Assembly (NCBI GenBank): GCA_016722445.1
Contig: JADKIZ010000005.1
Coordinates: 62,001-126,000 of the forward strand
Source: Flavobacteriales bacterium
GTDB lineage: Bacteria; Bacteroidota; Bacteroidia; Flavobacteriales_D; Sanyastnellaceae
Length of the DNA: 64,000 nt
Reading direction: 5' to 3'
Shown: positions 19,144 through 28,260 of the stretch, in pieces
Numbering within the stretch: the stretch's first letter is position 1
Layout of the letters: every line of letters starts with the position of its first letter
Notes under the pieces: generated by a model
The model's database searches: none
Seen by the model: the letters and a program-made list of their open reading frames with translations, nothing else
What the model was told of the DNA's origin: nothing
Position numbers and translations under genes: made by a program

Positions 19144-20265
19144 ATGAGATTTGCGGAAATCATAGGACAAGATGAAGTAAAAACAAGGCTGCGCATGGCC
19201 TTTGAAGAAGGTCGAATCGCCCATGCTTTGATGTTCCTCGGCCCTGAAGGCAGTGGCAATCTTGCGCTAGCGCTTGCTTTCGCACAATATGTTTCGTGTG
19301 AACATCGAACCGAAACTGATTCATGCGGTCAATGTTCAAATTGCCGTGGGTTTGCAAATCACCAATATCCGGATCTATACTATACATTTCCTTTTTTCAA
19401 TGTGGGCGACAAAGCCACCACGTGTCAGGATTGGATGAAAGACTGGCGGGAATTTCTCCAGCGTTCACATTATGGAGGACTCGACGAATGGCGCGACAGC
19501 ATCACCAAAGACAATAAACAATTGCATATTTCGGTGTATGAAGCGGCCAATATCATTCATCAGCTTTCCTTAAAAAGTTTTAGTGGCAGACATAAATTCC
19601 AATTGATCTGGATGGCCGAATTCCTCAAACCGGATACGGCCAACAAACTTCTGAAAATCGTAGAAGAACCACCGGAAAAAACCATTTTCCTTTTTGTGGC
19701 TTCGAGTACAGAAAACCTGCTTCAAACTATTCTGTCAAGGGTACAGGTCATTCACATTCCAAGGATTCAAGACCATGAAATTCGGACACGACTTGTTCAA
19801 CTTGGTGCTACAGAAGCTCGTTCTACAGAAATTGCGCACTTCGCACATGGCGATTGGAACAAGGCTACCCGACTTCTGGCCACTGAAAATCCTGATGAAA
19901 ACTTTGCCATTCAATTTCAAACCTGGATGCGGAATTGTTACAAAAAAGATGTGATTGCCTTGGTCAAATGGTCAGACATGATGCATGCACATTCGCGAGA
20001 GGATCAAAAGCACTTTATTCAATATGCCATGGATCAAATCCGTCAAAACCTCATATTGAATTACACCGGTGATGCGATCGTTCGGATGAATCAGGGTGAA
20101 AAGGCCTTTGCCGACAAATTTGCCCCATACATCAATGATTTGAATGCTGAAGACCTGATGGACGAACTCAATGCGGCCTATCGCGACATCAGCCAGAACG
20201 TGTATTCCAAGCTGGTTTTCACTGATCTTTCGATGAAAGTACACTATATGCTGGTGCGCAAATAA
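19144..20265 (+). CDS. holB: DNA polymerase III subunit delta'
   Basis: A 373-residue clamp-loader subunit. It opens with MRFAEIIGQDEVKTRL and has a degenerate P-loop GPEGSGNL (33-40) that lacks the catalytic Lys, as expected for delta', which does not hydrolyse ATP. A zinc-binding set is present at C52, C61, C64 and C67 (CGQCSNC). Downstream are ISVYEAANIIHQLSLKSFSG, then LLKIVEEPPEKTIFLF and an SRC-like region (SRVQVIHIPR). It loads the beta clamp together with delta and tau/gamma. A -7-like TATTTTCG ends 7 bp before the start. Confidence 0.9.
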   Translation: MRFAEIIGQDEVKTRLRMAFEEGRIAHALMFLGPEGSGNLALALAFAQYVSCEHRTETDSCGQCSNCRGFANHQYPDLYYTFPFFNVGDKATTCQDWMKDWREFLQRSHYGGLDEWRDSITKDNKQLHISVYEAANIIHQLSLKSFSGRHKFQLIWMAEFLKPDTANKLLKIVEEPPEKTIFLFVASSTENLLQTILSRVQVIHIPRIQDHEIRTRLVQLGATEARSTEIAHFAHGDWNKATRLLATENPDENFAIQFQTWMRNCYKKDVIALVKWSDMMHAHSREDQKHFIQYAMDQIRQNLILNYTGDAIVRMNQGEKAFADKFAPYINDLNAEDLMDELNAAYRDISQNVYSKLVFTDLSMKVHYMLVRK

Positions 20266-20329
20266 CTTCCATCCACGACGCTCTGGGGATACATTCATGG
20301 TCATCCGCAAACTTCATCTCAATTCCTCG

Positions 20330-20337
20330 TAAATTTG
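20330..20337 (+). promoter_or_regulatory. -7 promoter element (TAAATTTG) upstream of ricT
   Basis: TAAATTTG matches the phylum -7 consensus and would give ricT-gldH a leader of about 95 bp. That leader contains a dyad CGGACC-T-GGTCCG at 20354-20366. The -33 box is not convincing. Confidence 0.4.
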
Positions 20338-20440
20338 AACCTTCATCACGAATCGGACCTGGTCCGGATAAGTGTCTATCATATATTAACAATCAAAAGA
20401 ATCCTGCTCCCTCCGGGGCGCAGCGTGGGGAGATATAAAA

Positions 20441-21895
20441 ATGGGATGTTCAAGTTGTTCTACTGGCAGCGATGGCTTGCCAAAAGGATGCAAAAACAAC
20501 GGGGCCTGCGGCACTTATGGCTGCAATAAACTAGAGGTCTTCGACTGGCTTGCGGGTATGGAATTACCCGATGGTCAAAAGCCTTTTGACATCGTAGAAG
20601 TGCGATTCAAAAACAGCCGAAAAGGATTTTATCGAAATGCCACTAATCTGGAACTCTATCCTGGCGACGTCGTTGCTGTGGAAGTTTCGCCGGGTCACGA
20701 TATCGGTGTCGTAAGTCTCACAGGTGAATTGGTGCGCGTACAGATGAAGCGCAAAGAAGTGAAGGACAATTACGAAATCAAAAAAATATACCGCAAAGCC
20801 AAAGAGGATGATATCGCCAAATGGCAGGAAGGACGCAAAATCGAACAACAAACGATGATGCGTGCCCGTGAGATTGCACGCAGTCTCAACCTCGATATGA
20901 AATTGAGCGATGTGGAATATCAAGGTGATAAAAGCAAAGCGACATTTTTCTATACCGCTGATGATCGCGTCGACTTCCGTGAGCTCATCAAAAGATACGC
21001 AGAGGAATTCCGAGTGAGAATCGATATGCGCCAAATCGGATATCGTTTTGAAGCCGGAAGATTGGGTGGTATTGGCAGTTGCGGTAGGGAATTGTGCTGT
21101 TCTTCATGGCTCACCGATTTCAGAGCAGTGAGTACAAGTGCTGCACGATATCAGCAATTGTCGCTCAATCCGGCCAAACTCGCCGGTCAATGCGGAAAAC
21201 TGAAATGTTGCCTCAACTATGAGTTGGATCAATACGTAGAAGCGATGAAGGATTTTCCTTCCGTGAATACAAAACTGCACTTGCCTAAAGGATTGGCGGT
21301 GCACTTCAAAACAGACATTTTCCAGCGAACCATGTATTTCATTTATGATGGCCAACCTGGAGAAGCACCTTTTCCACTGAGTATTGAAGCCATCCACGAA
21401 ATCATCGATCGCAACAAAAAGGGTATTGCAGTTGAAACACTGGAAGATTTCCTTGAAGAAGTTGTTGCCGAAAAAGAAACCGATTTCGCTGAAGTAGTTG
21501 GTCAAGATAGCCTTACCCGATTCGATCGTAAAAAAGGTAAACCCAAAGGCAATCCAAATCGTCGTGACCGCAGACCTGATGGACAGAGGTCAGGTGAACC
21601 CCGCGACAATCAACGTCAGGGACCGCCAAAACCATCACAAGGCAAGGATTTACGTCCGCCAGGTCAAGGCCAACAAAAACAACAAGGTCCACCTCCACAA
21701 AAGGCAGGTCAACAAGAAAATCGCAACAGGCCAAACAGACCTCCGGGAAACAAACGTCCTGAAAGGAATGAGCCGCGAACCAATGATGGCAAACCTCCGG
21801 TAAACAGACCACCGCAAAATAGGCCACCACAGGAAAGACCTCCCCGAAAGGACAATCCTGAGAATCCGAAGCCGAATACTCCGCCCCAGCCATAA
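20441..21895 (+). CDS. ricT: PSP1-domain regulatory Fe-S complex subunit RicT-like protein
   Basis: A 484-residue protein. N-terminal cysteines (C3, C6, C17, C23, C28) precede a PSP1 domain of about residues 50-270 that holds the RicT cysteine clusters CGRELCC (C214, C219, C220) and CGKLKCC (C251, C256, C257). In Bacillus subtilis RicT (YaaT) forms the Fe-S-containing Ric complex affecting RNase Y maturation of mRNAs. The role in Bacteroidota is inferred, and no ricA/ricF partners are seen here. From about residue 365 the tail is low-complexity and rich in Pro, Gln, Asn and Arg, probably disordered and possibly RNA-binding. The stop overlaps the gldH start (TAATG), so the two are translationally coupled, a common order in the phylum. 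Confidence 0.85.
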   Translation: MGCSSCSTGSDGLPKGCKNNGACGTYGCNKLEVFDWLAGMELPDGQKPFDIVEVRFKNSRKGFYRNATNLELYPGDVVAVEVSPGHDIGVVSLTGELVRVQMKRKEVKDNYEIKKIYRKAKEDDIAKWQEGRKIEQQTMMRAREIARSLNLDMKLSDVEYQGDKSKATFFYTADDRVDFRELIKRYAEEFRVRIDMRQIGYRFEAGRLGGIGSCGRELCCSSWLTDFRAVSTSAARYQQLSLNPAKLAGQCGKLKCCLNYELDQYVEAMKDFPSVNTKLHLPKGLAVHFKTDIFQRTMYFIYDGQPGEAPFPLSIEAIHEIIDRNKKGIAVETLEDFLEEVVAEKETDFAEVVGQDSLTRFDRKKGKPKGNPNRRDRRPDGQRSGEPRDNQRQGPPKPSQGKDLRPPGQGQQKQQGPPPQKAGQQENRNRPNRPPGNKRPERNEPRTNDGKPPVNRPPQNRPPQERPPRKDNPENPKPNTPPQP

Positions 21896-22395
21896 TGATG
21901 AAAGCATTCTACCCAACAGCCATCAGAAATTTTATGGGCCCTATTATCGTGTTGGCCTTATTCGCCTTTGGTCTTGTTTCATGCGACTCAACGGTGATCT
22001 ATGAAGAAAACTGTCCTATCCCCGCTGCTGTATGGAAAGCAACAGAACCCGCGCATTTCGAATTCGAAGTAAACGACACCCTTACGCTGCATAATTTTTA
22101 TGTCAATCTGCGCAATGGTGAAAATTATCCTTACAGCAACATCTATTTTTTTATAGATATGGAATTTCCCAATGGCAAAAAATCAATAGATACTGTTGAA
22201 TGTTTTCTTGCAGACAATACCGGGAAATGGCTTGGAACAGGCGTAGGAGATATTCACGACAATCGGTTCCTTTACCAACATGGCAAACAATTTCCCATGG
22301 CAGGTCTCTACAAAATCGATATCAGACAAGGAATGCGGGTGGATCAACTCGAGGGCATCTTCGATGTAGGATTCAGATTGTCGCGTACGAAATAA
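21895..22395 (+). CDS. gldH: Gliding motility lipoprotein GldH
   Basis: A 166-residue lipoprotein: hydrophobic signal with lipobox cysteine C30 (FGLVSC), then the GldH core with NIYFFIDMEFPNGKKSIDT, ECFLADNTGKWLGTGVGDI and IRQGMRVDQLEGIFDVGFRL. GldH is one of the Gld lipoproteins needed for gliding in Flavobacterium johnsoniae and is widely kept in T9SS-bearing Bacteroidota. Two adjacent ATGs (21895 and 21898) are possible starts; the first overlaps the ricT stop. Together with sprA at the left edge it supports an active T9SS/gliding lineage. It ends 6 bp before the convergent kynureninase gene. Confidence 0.88.
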   Translation: MMKAFYPTAIRNFMGPIIVLALFAFGLVSCDSTVIYEENCPIPAAVWKATEPAHFEFEVNDTLTLHNFYVNLRNGENYPYSNIYFFIDMEFPNGKKSIDTVECFLADNTGKWLGTGVGDIHDNRFLYQHGKQFPMAGLYKIDIRQGMRVDQLEGIFDVGFRLSRTK

Positions 22396-22401
22396 TTTGA
22401 A

Positions 22402-23682
22402 TCATTTGCGCTGATTCAAAACTCTGGTGAAAATTTCACCAAACTGGTAAACATCTTCAAATGAATTGTACATCGGTACGGGGGCCATCCTGATGACATT
22501 CGGCTCACGCCAATCCACGATCACTCCATTTCTGAATAATTCTGCAACAAGTGATTTATCACTGCCGTCCACGATGATGGACAATTGACATCCGCGTTGT
22601 TCTGGATCTTTTGGCGTGATGATATTGAGTTTCTGTCCCTGTGGCTTTTTCAACTTCTGCAAGGATAAACTCGAGATAACCGGTGAGCTTTATAGACTTG
22701 GTACGCAATTCGGTCATACCTACTTCGGCAAACAAAACCAAAGCTGCACGATGCACAGCCATACTGAAGACAGGTGCATTGCTCATGCTCCAAGCTTCTG
22801 CGCTTAACATTGGATCAAAGTCAGGCCGCATTTCAAAACGCGTTTTCTTGTTATGGCCCCACCAACCAGCAAGTCGCAATAAATCTTTGTTTTTCACATG
22901 ACGGTCATGGATGTAAACGCCACCCACACTCCCAGGACCACTGTTCAAGTATTTATATGTACACCAACAAGCGAAATCTACACCCCAATCATGAAGTCGC
23001 AAGGAAGATTTCCGGCAGCATGTGCAAGGTCAAATCCGGCCATGGCTCCAACTTCATGTGCCCTTTCTGTAATGCTTTTTATATCGAAAAATTGACCGGT
23101 GAAATAATTCACAGCACCAAAACAAACGAGAGCAAGTTCTTCACCAAGCTCATCTATTTTCGATAAAATATCTTCTGTGCGAAGTGTCAATTCGCCTTCT
23201 CGGGGTTGCATTTCCACAAGAACATCATCGGGATTCAAACCATGAAGTTTCGCGTGTGAGGCAAACGAATATTGATCAGATGGAAATGGTTTGGTTTCGA
23301 AAAGAATCTTCCTTCGTTTGCCTTGAGGTTGATAAAACGAAATCAGCAACAAATTCAAATTGACTGTGAGTTGATTCATGATCACCACTTCCTGCAACAA
23401 TGCTCCAACCAAATCGGCAGAAGGTTGGGACAGATCTTCGTGGTAGCTGTACCATGGATGTTGCGCCAGAAAATGTCCTTCAACACCATATTTCTCCCAG
23501 TCGTCACACTCGCGCATCAAAGCTTCGCGAACACCAACAGGCTGAAGTCCAAGACTATTCCCCGTAAAATAGAGCATGTTACGCCCTTCGTGTTGGGGAA
23601 ATTGATACTGTGAGCGATATGCTCTCATGACGTCGCGTTCGTCGTGAACCAACGCAAAATCAAGGTTATTTTCATATTTCAT
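22402..23682 (-). CDS. kynU: Kynureninase, broken by two compensating frameshifts (probable sequencing indels)
   Basis: Three overlapping frames together give one kynureninase of about 426 residues, the normal length. The N-part runs from MKYENNLDF to FDLAHAAGNLP; the middle part from RLHDWGVDFACWCTYKYLNSG (PLP lysine in TYKYLN) to FILAEVEK; the C-part from PQGQKLNIITPKDPEQRGCQ to the end. The frame changes at 23001-23002 (an A2 run on the plus strand that should be A3) and at 22646-22650 (T5 that should be T4). Correcting both restores unbroken family sequence. Kynureninase cleaves kynurenine or 3-hydroxykynurenine to anthranilate or 3-hydroxyanthranilate plus alanine, using PLP. It is divergent from hemL across a gap with a dyad. 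The function call is firm; whether the gene is intact in the cell depends on re-sequencing. Confidence 0.88.
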
Positions 23683-23707
23683 GACAATCGATATTTTGTT
23701 AGAGAAC

Positions 23708-23731
23708 TATCTTGCGCACCCCGGCAAGATA
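23708..23731. promoter_or_regulatory. Inverted repeat in the divergent kynU-hemL gap
   Basis: TATCTTGC (23708-23715) and GCAAGATA (23724-23731) form a perfect 8-bp dyad with an 8-bp spacer. CCGGCAAG also occurs twice directly (23721-23728 and 23745-23752). Placed between two divergent starts, this could be an operator, but no regulator gene is nearby. Confidence 0.35.
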
Positions 23732-23778
23732 AATTCTGAAAACGCCGGCAAGGAAAGAAATAATTTTTCATCAAAGCC

Positions 23779-25074
23779 ATGAATACGATTTTATCGAAGA
23801 AACTTTTTGAAAAAGCCCGAACATTTTTCCCCGGGGGAGTGAATTCACCAGTTCGTGCATTTAAATCAGTAGGTGGTACACCATTGTTTATGGCAAAAGG
23901 TGAAGGTGCATACCTCACCGATGAAGATGGAAATACATTCATTGACTATTGTTGTTCTTGGGGCCCTTTGATTCTGGGGCACGCAAATCCGAAAGTCGTG
24001 CGCGCCATTTCGGAAACTGCTGCACTCGGAACAAGTTTTGGAACGCCTACCAAACTGGAAAATCAATTGGCGGAACTCATTCTATCGAATCATTCACGGA
24101 TTGAGAAAATGCGTTTTGTAAGCAGTGGCACTGAAGCCGTGATGAGCGCGATCAGACTGGCGCGTGGATATACCGGAAAAGACAAAGTGATCAAATTTGA
24201 AGGTTGTTATCACGGCCATGTCGATAGTCTTTTGGTGAAAGCCGGCAGCGGACTCGCAACACTTGGCACGTCTACTTCGGCAGGTGTTCCTGAAGCGTAT
24301 GCCAAAGAAACCATTGTGTTGCCACTCAACGATAAAGCTGCTCTCGATGAAATTTTGACCACTTATCACAATCAGATTGCCGTCATCATCATTGAACCGA
24401 TACCAGCAAACAACGGCCTACTTCTTCAGGAAGGAGACTTTCTGAGATACTTACGTGAAGTTTGTACCCGAGATGGTATCCTCTTGATGTTCGATGAAGT
24501 CATCAGCGGATTCAGGGTTGGATTCGAAGGTGCGGCTGGGTACTATGACATCACACCGGATATTTTTTCTTTCGGAAAAATTATTGGAGGTGGTATGCCG
24601 GTTGGCGCCTATGCATCTCGTGCAGAAATCATGAATCATGTCGCTCCAGAAGGCCCGGTATATCAGGCAGGAACATTGTCCGGGAATCCAGTTGCTATGG
24701 CTGCAGGACTTGCACAACTGAACGAATGTCTGCGACCGGGGTTCTATGAAGAATTAAAGGAAAAAACGGACTATATGGTAAATCAGGTAATGGCCAAACT
24801 TCAACCTAAAAATGTTCCGTTCAGGATATTTAGCGTTGGAAGTATTTTCTGGATTTCATTTTCCGATAAAAAATCGATTCACCGCAGTGATGAAATTGAC
24901 GCGGACAGCATGTCAAAATTTTCTCCATTTCACAAACACTTGCTCGAACGCGGAATCTATCTTGGACCAAGTGGTTATGAGGTCGGCTTCATTTCATCCG
25001 CTCATACGATCAAAGACCTCGACACCACCATCGATGCCATGGTGAGTGGTGTATGTGAAGTATTTCAGGTTTGA
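23779..25074 (+). CDS. hemL: Glutamate-1-semialdehyde 2,1-aminomutase
   Basis: A 431-residue class III aminotransferase fold. It converts glutamate-1-semialdehyde to 5-aminolevulinate in the C5 pathway to haem. The opening FFPGGVNSPVRAFKSVGGTP is diagnostic of HemL. The PLP-binding lysine is K267 in SFGKIIGGGMPVGAY, preceded by LLMFDEVISGFRVGFEGAAG. Length and start (ATG 23779) match the family. It lies alone, divergent from kynU. Its stop TGA directly abuts the stop of the convergent gene at 25075 with no spacer. It would supply haem for the c-type cytochromes encoded nearby, but that is an inference from general metabolism, not an operon link. Confidence 0.95.
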   Translation: MNTILSKKLFEKARTFFPGGVNSPVRAFKSVGGTPLFMAKGEGAYLTDEDGNTFIDYCCSWGPLILGHANPKVVRAISETAALGTSFGTPTKLENQLAELILSNHSRIEKMRFVSSGTEAVMSAIRLARGYTGKDKVIKFEGCYHGHVDSLLVKAGSGLATLGTSTSAGVPEAYAKETIVLPLNDKAALDEILTTYHNQIAVIIIEPIPANNGLLLQEGDFLRYLREVCTRDGILLMFDEVISGFRVGFEGAAGYYDITPDIFSFGKIIGGGMPVGAYASRAEIMNHVAPEGPVYQAGTLSGNPVAMAAGLAQLNECLRPGFYEELKEKTDYMVNQVMAKLQPKNVPFRIFSVGSIFWISFSDKKSIHRSDEIDADSMSKFSPFHKHLLERGIYLGPSGYEVGFISSAHTIKDLDTTIDAMVSGVCEVFQV

Positions 25075-25722
25075 TTATTTCTTGGTGAGTATCCAGATAA
25101 GGATACCCGTTGCTGATCCTCCAAGGGAACCTTGCATGGCCTTGAATAATTTTCTCGAACGTGCCGGAGGTTCGTAACCATCCGCATAGAAATCATTGTA
25201 CTTATAATCAGGACTACTCATAGTACTTTCCTTGATCTTGATTTTCGGTATCAATTGAAAAAGTGTATAAGCCAAAGGCGGACCCAGAGCCGAAATGACA
25301 CCATCCTGCCCGATGTAGCCAATGACCCCACATATGATAAAACCTGCTGCGAATGTTGGCCAAGCCTTGAAATTATTGCGAGCATCCCGCTCACCAGCAA
25401 GATAAAAATGCATCTCGTCAACAGTGTAAATGTTTCCCAATGGTTCATCTTGTGCATAAAGAATGACTTCCTTCTCCCCTGCTTTAATCACACTGAACAC
25501 ATCGTTTTTATGAATCTCTCGAACTTTTATTTTGCCATTCTTTTTGGCTAATTCAAAAACGAAAACAGTACCACTGTCTTGCGTGATTCTACAATGGAGT
25601 TCCTGACCATTCATCAGCAATAATGTATCCTGCGCCTTCAGTTGGACTGTCAATCCTGCAAAGAGCAGTACAGCAACCAACATGACCATTGAATGAAAAT
25701 TTGTCTTCACAGAAAAAATCAT
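25075..25722 (-). CDS. Hypothetical membrane-associated protein with signal peptide
   Basis: A 215-residue protein of no family I recognise. It has a signal peptide or N-terminal helix (MVMLVAVLLFAGLTVQLKAQ), then a beta-rich part (DTLLLMNGQELHCRITQDSG, EVILYAQDEPLG) of the kind seen in Bacteroidota envelope proteins that sense or bind small molecules. Hydrophobic segments follow at about residues 123-155 (TFAAGFIICGVIGYIG) and at the extreme C-terminus (GSATGILIWILTKK). It is likely exported or inner-membrane bound. Its stop touches that of hemL. The function is unknown. Confidence 0.55.
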   Translation of the reverse strand: MIFSVKTNFHSMVMLVAVLLFAGLTVQLKAQDTLLLMNGQELHCRITQDSGTVFVFELAKKNGKIKVREIHKNDVFSVIKAGEKEVILYAQDEPLGNIYTVDEMHFYLAGERDARNNFKAWPTFAAGFIICGVIGYIGQDGVISALGPPLAYTLFQLIPKIKIKESTMSSPDYKYNDFYADGYEPPARSRKLFKAMQGSLGGSATGILIWILTKK

Positions 25723-25795
25723 GACCGCAAAGATGGGTCTTTCATGAGTGTTTTCACTTCACAAAAACAGAGATGACAACAACCGGATGTTATGT

Positions 25796-26500
25796 TCACA
25801 CCGGCATTGCCAACGACGCTACCGATAACCTTAAACCACGGATTTGATTCAAAACATTCGAACAAGCCTCTATGGTGCTACCTGTTGTAATGACATCGTC
25901 TATCAACAAAACTCGTTTGCCCTCCAAAATTTCTGGATTCCGTACGCCAAAAATGGTCTCTACATTTTTCCATCTGTCATACCTCGATTTTCTGGTTTGA
26001 CTTTGGGTGAAAACAATTCTACGCAAATGATCCGTAAGCATTTCGCTGCCTAGTGTATGGGACAACCCTTCTGCAATGCAATCACATTGATTGTACCCCC
26101 GTAAATAAAGTTTTTTAGGATGAAGTGGCACGGGTATGATGTAATCATATTGATTCATTCTTTGAGATGACACGAGTTCGGTACCGAATAATTTCCCCAA
26201 TCGTATTCCTACACTTTTGTTCTCTTTGTATTTCAACTCGTGAATCAAACGGTGTACAGTTCCTTCGCGAGGCATTTTCAAAAAAGCTGTTGCAGCTTCA
26301 ATATCTGTTCTCCCCCAAAAAAGTCGTTCCAATTTGTTGCCCCTTTCATCGTGCATCGCAGTGCGCGGTAATCTTGACTGACAATAAAGACAAATGCTCT
26401 CCTCACCTTTCACCAATGATCTGTGACAACCCGCGCAATATGCCGGGAAGAACAAAGCAGAGAAATCTTTTGCGTAGACTGAAAGGTTCATGATGGCCAA
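25796..26500 (-). CDS. ComF family phosphoribosyltransferase-like protein
   Basis: A 234-residue protein (231 from the second Met at 26491, which looks the better start). An N-terminal zinc ribbon with C22, C25, C37 and C40 (CAGCHRSL, CLYC) is followed by a phosphoribosyltransferase domain with the central IIPVPLHPKKLYLRGYNQ and the PRPP loop VLLIDDVITTGST (197-209). ComF proteins are linked to DNA uptake in competent bacteria, but the family is widespread and the substrate is unclear. It sits 67 bp downstream of the YkgJ gene on the same strand and could be the last gene of that transcript. Confidence 0.85.
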   Translation of the reverse strand: MAIMNLSVYAKDFSALFFPAYCAGCHRSLVKGEESICLYCQSRLPRTAMHDERGNKLERLFWGRTDIEAATAFLKMPREGTVHRLIHELKYKENKSVGIRLGKLFGTELVSSQRMNQYDYIIPVPLHPKKLYLRGYNQCDCIAEGLSHTLGSEMLTDHLRRIVFTQSQTRKSRYDRWKNVETIFGVRNPEILEGKRVLLIDDVITTGSTIEACSNVLNQIRGLRLSVASLAMPV

Positions 26501-26567
26501 AGAAAACTCATCATCGAACTTCCATAAAATATAGGTTATATCGAATAAAACATGCGATAGCCTAACC

Positions 26568-27062
26568 TTATTTCACCTTCTCCTTGATCTTTTCTACCAT
26601 CATGACAACAGCAGGACAAACCATAGTATTGCGGTATGTTAGTTCAAGTACTTGAGACATATTCTTGCGATCGGTGTGCGGATATTCCCGACAAGCCTTT
26701 GGCCTCACATCATAGATACTGCAGTAGTTGTCTTCTCCCAAAAATGGACATGGCGCTTGATTGAGCACCCAATCATGATCTTCGTCGATATGAAGATATT
26801 TTTCAGTAAACAGTGAAGGTCTTACACCAAGGTGTTTGGAAATCCTGTCGATGTCCACGTCACGAAAAATGGGTGAAGTGGTTTTACAGCAATTGGCACA
26901 TTGAAGACAATCAACTTTAGAAAAAACTTCTTCATGTTGTTCATGAAACAAGTTGTCGAGATCTCTTCTGCGATAAAGTCCTAGGATGAATTTTTTATTC
27001 TCCTTATGGAATTGTTTTGCTTTGGCAAGCAATGACTGAAATGACGCAGGTAATGATGACAT
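26568..27062 (-). CDS. YkgJ family cysteine-cluster (putative zinc/iron-chelating) protein
   Basis: A 164-residue protein with the YkgJ/UPF0153 cysteine pattern: CLQCANCCKTT in the first half, then APCPFLGEDNYCSIYD and VRPKACREYP. Eight conserved cysteines probably bind a metal or Fe-S cluster; the biochemical role of the family is not settled. The ATG overlaps the stop of the upstream di-haem peroxidase gene by one base (TGATG), so the two are translationally coupled. The coupling places a metal-binding protein in the same transcript as the di-haem and MbnP-like proteins. Confidence 0.8.
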   Translation of the reverse strand: MSSLPASFQSLLAKAKQFHKENKKFILGLYRRRDLDNLFHEQHEEVFSKVDCLQCANCCKTTSPIFRDVDIDRISKHLGVRPSLFTEKYLHIDEDHDWVLNQAPCPFLGEDNYCSIYDVRPKACREYPHTDRKNMSQVLELTYRNTMVCPAVVMMVEKIKEKVK

Positions 27063-28199
27063 CAGTTGAAAGGATCGCTGAATGCAGGATTGTTGACAAA
27101 ACTGGTGTCAGTGAGGGTTTTCAGAAATGCAATCAAGGCAAGTTCATCCAAATCATCCAAAAACAATCCGCCTCCTGCCCCTTCCATAAATGGATCAATG
27201 GTGGTAGATACAACACCACCAGAATTGTAATGGAGAAATACGCCGTGCAAATCTGTGAATCTGCCATCATGCATATATGGAGCAGTCAACTCGATGTTGC
27301 GCAAAGATGGCGTTTTGAATCTGCCACTGTCCAGCGGATTTCCAGTAATTGCGGCAAGACCGGGATCATTGAAAAAATGTTGATCAAGGCCATTGTTGTG
27401 CATCAGGTAATCTCCCATTTGCATTCCACCATGACCATGACAATGAAAACAATCCGCTCCTCCCCAAGGTTGACCAGTATTGGCGTTCATTCCACCTTCG
27501 GTGATAAACAAGTTGAATCCGGCATCTTCCAGAGGTGTAAAAGTGTATTCGCCAATTCGCTCACGATCAAACTTTGAATCAGCACTGATCATCGTGCGAA
27601 GAAATGATGCCATCGCTTTCGCAGCTCGTTCTTGGGTTATTTCATTTGTTCCGGAAAGCATCTTCAAACAAAGGTGGATAGAGTGGATCATTTTGTAATT
27701 CAATGATGGCATTATCCCATGACTCATTCATTTCAATTGGATTCTGTACAGGTTGCTGTACCTGATCTTCGAGTGTTTCTGCCCGACCATCCCAGAAATA
27801 ATTGTAAGCCCAACCTAGGTTGACAAGCGCCATAGCCTGTCGATTTCCCATCGCACCAGTAATACCAGTGCTAAACTGGTTCGGATCAGAAAAACCATTT
27901 TGTGGCAAATGACATGATCCACAACTCTGGGTGTTGTTGCCGCTAAGTTTTTTTTCCCAAAAAAGATACCTCCCCAATGTTACACCCTCGACCGTAAGAG
28001 GATTATCAGCGGGAATATCCATCGGTGGAAAAAATGGCGGAATAACCAATTCATATGGTGTGGTTGTGAAAGGCACTTCCGGTATTTCTTCATCCTGATC
28101 ATATCTGCACGAAACAAACACAACAGTAATGACGAGAAAAAACATCTGATATGGACGGAAATAATTCATCTCTTCAAAGGTATGATTGAAATTCTTCAT
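27062..28199 (-). CDS. Di-haem cytochrome c peroxidase/MauG-family lipoprotein, frameshifted (probable indel)
   Basis: Two overlapping frames make one protein of about 379 residues. The N-part has a lipoprotein signal (VFVSC, C31), the first haem site CGSCH (C93, C96, H97) and YNYFWDGRAETLEDQ. The C-part has ITQERAAKAMASFLRTMIS, the second haem site CFHCH and FKTPSLRNIELTAPYMHDGR. The frame breaks at about 27651-27654: removing one base turns the junction into DAFGTNEIT, as expected of the family. Such enzymes reduce H2O2 or, as MauG/MbnH, oxidise residues of a partner protein. It is the third gene in a minus-strand series with an MbnP-like protein and a second di-haem protein, and it overlaps the YkgJ gene. 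A start at 28169 is also possible. Confidence 0.85.
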
Positions 28200-28260
28200 G
28201 TACTATTTTCAATTCAAAATTTTGGTCCTGCAGCATGTTGAATGTTATCACGCAAGAATT

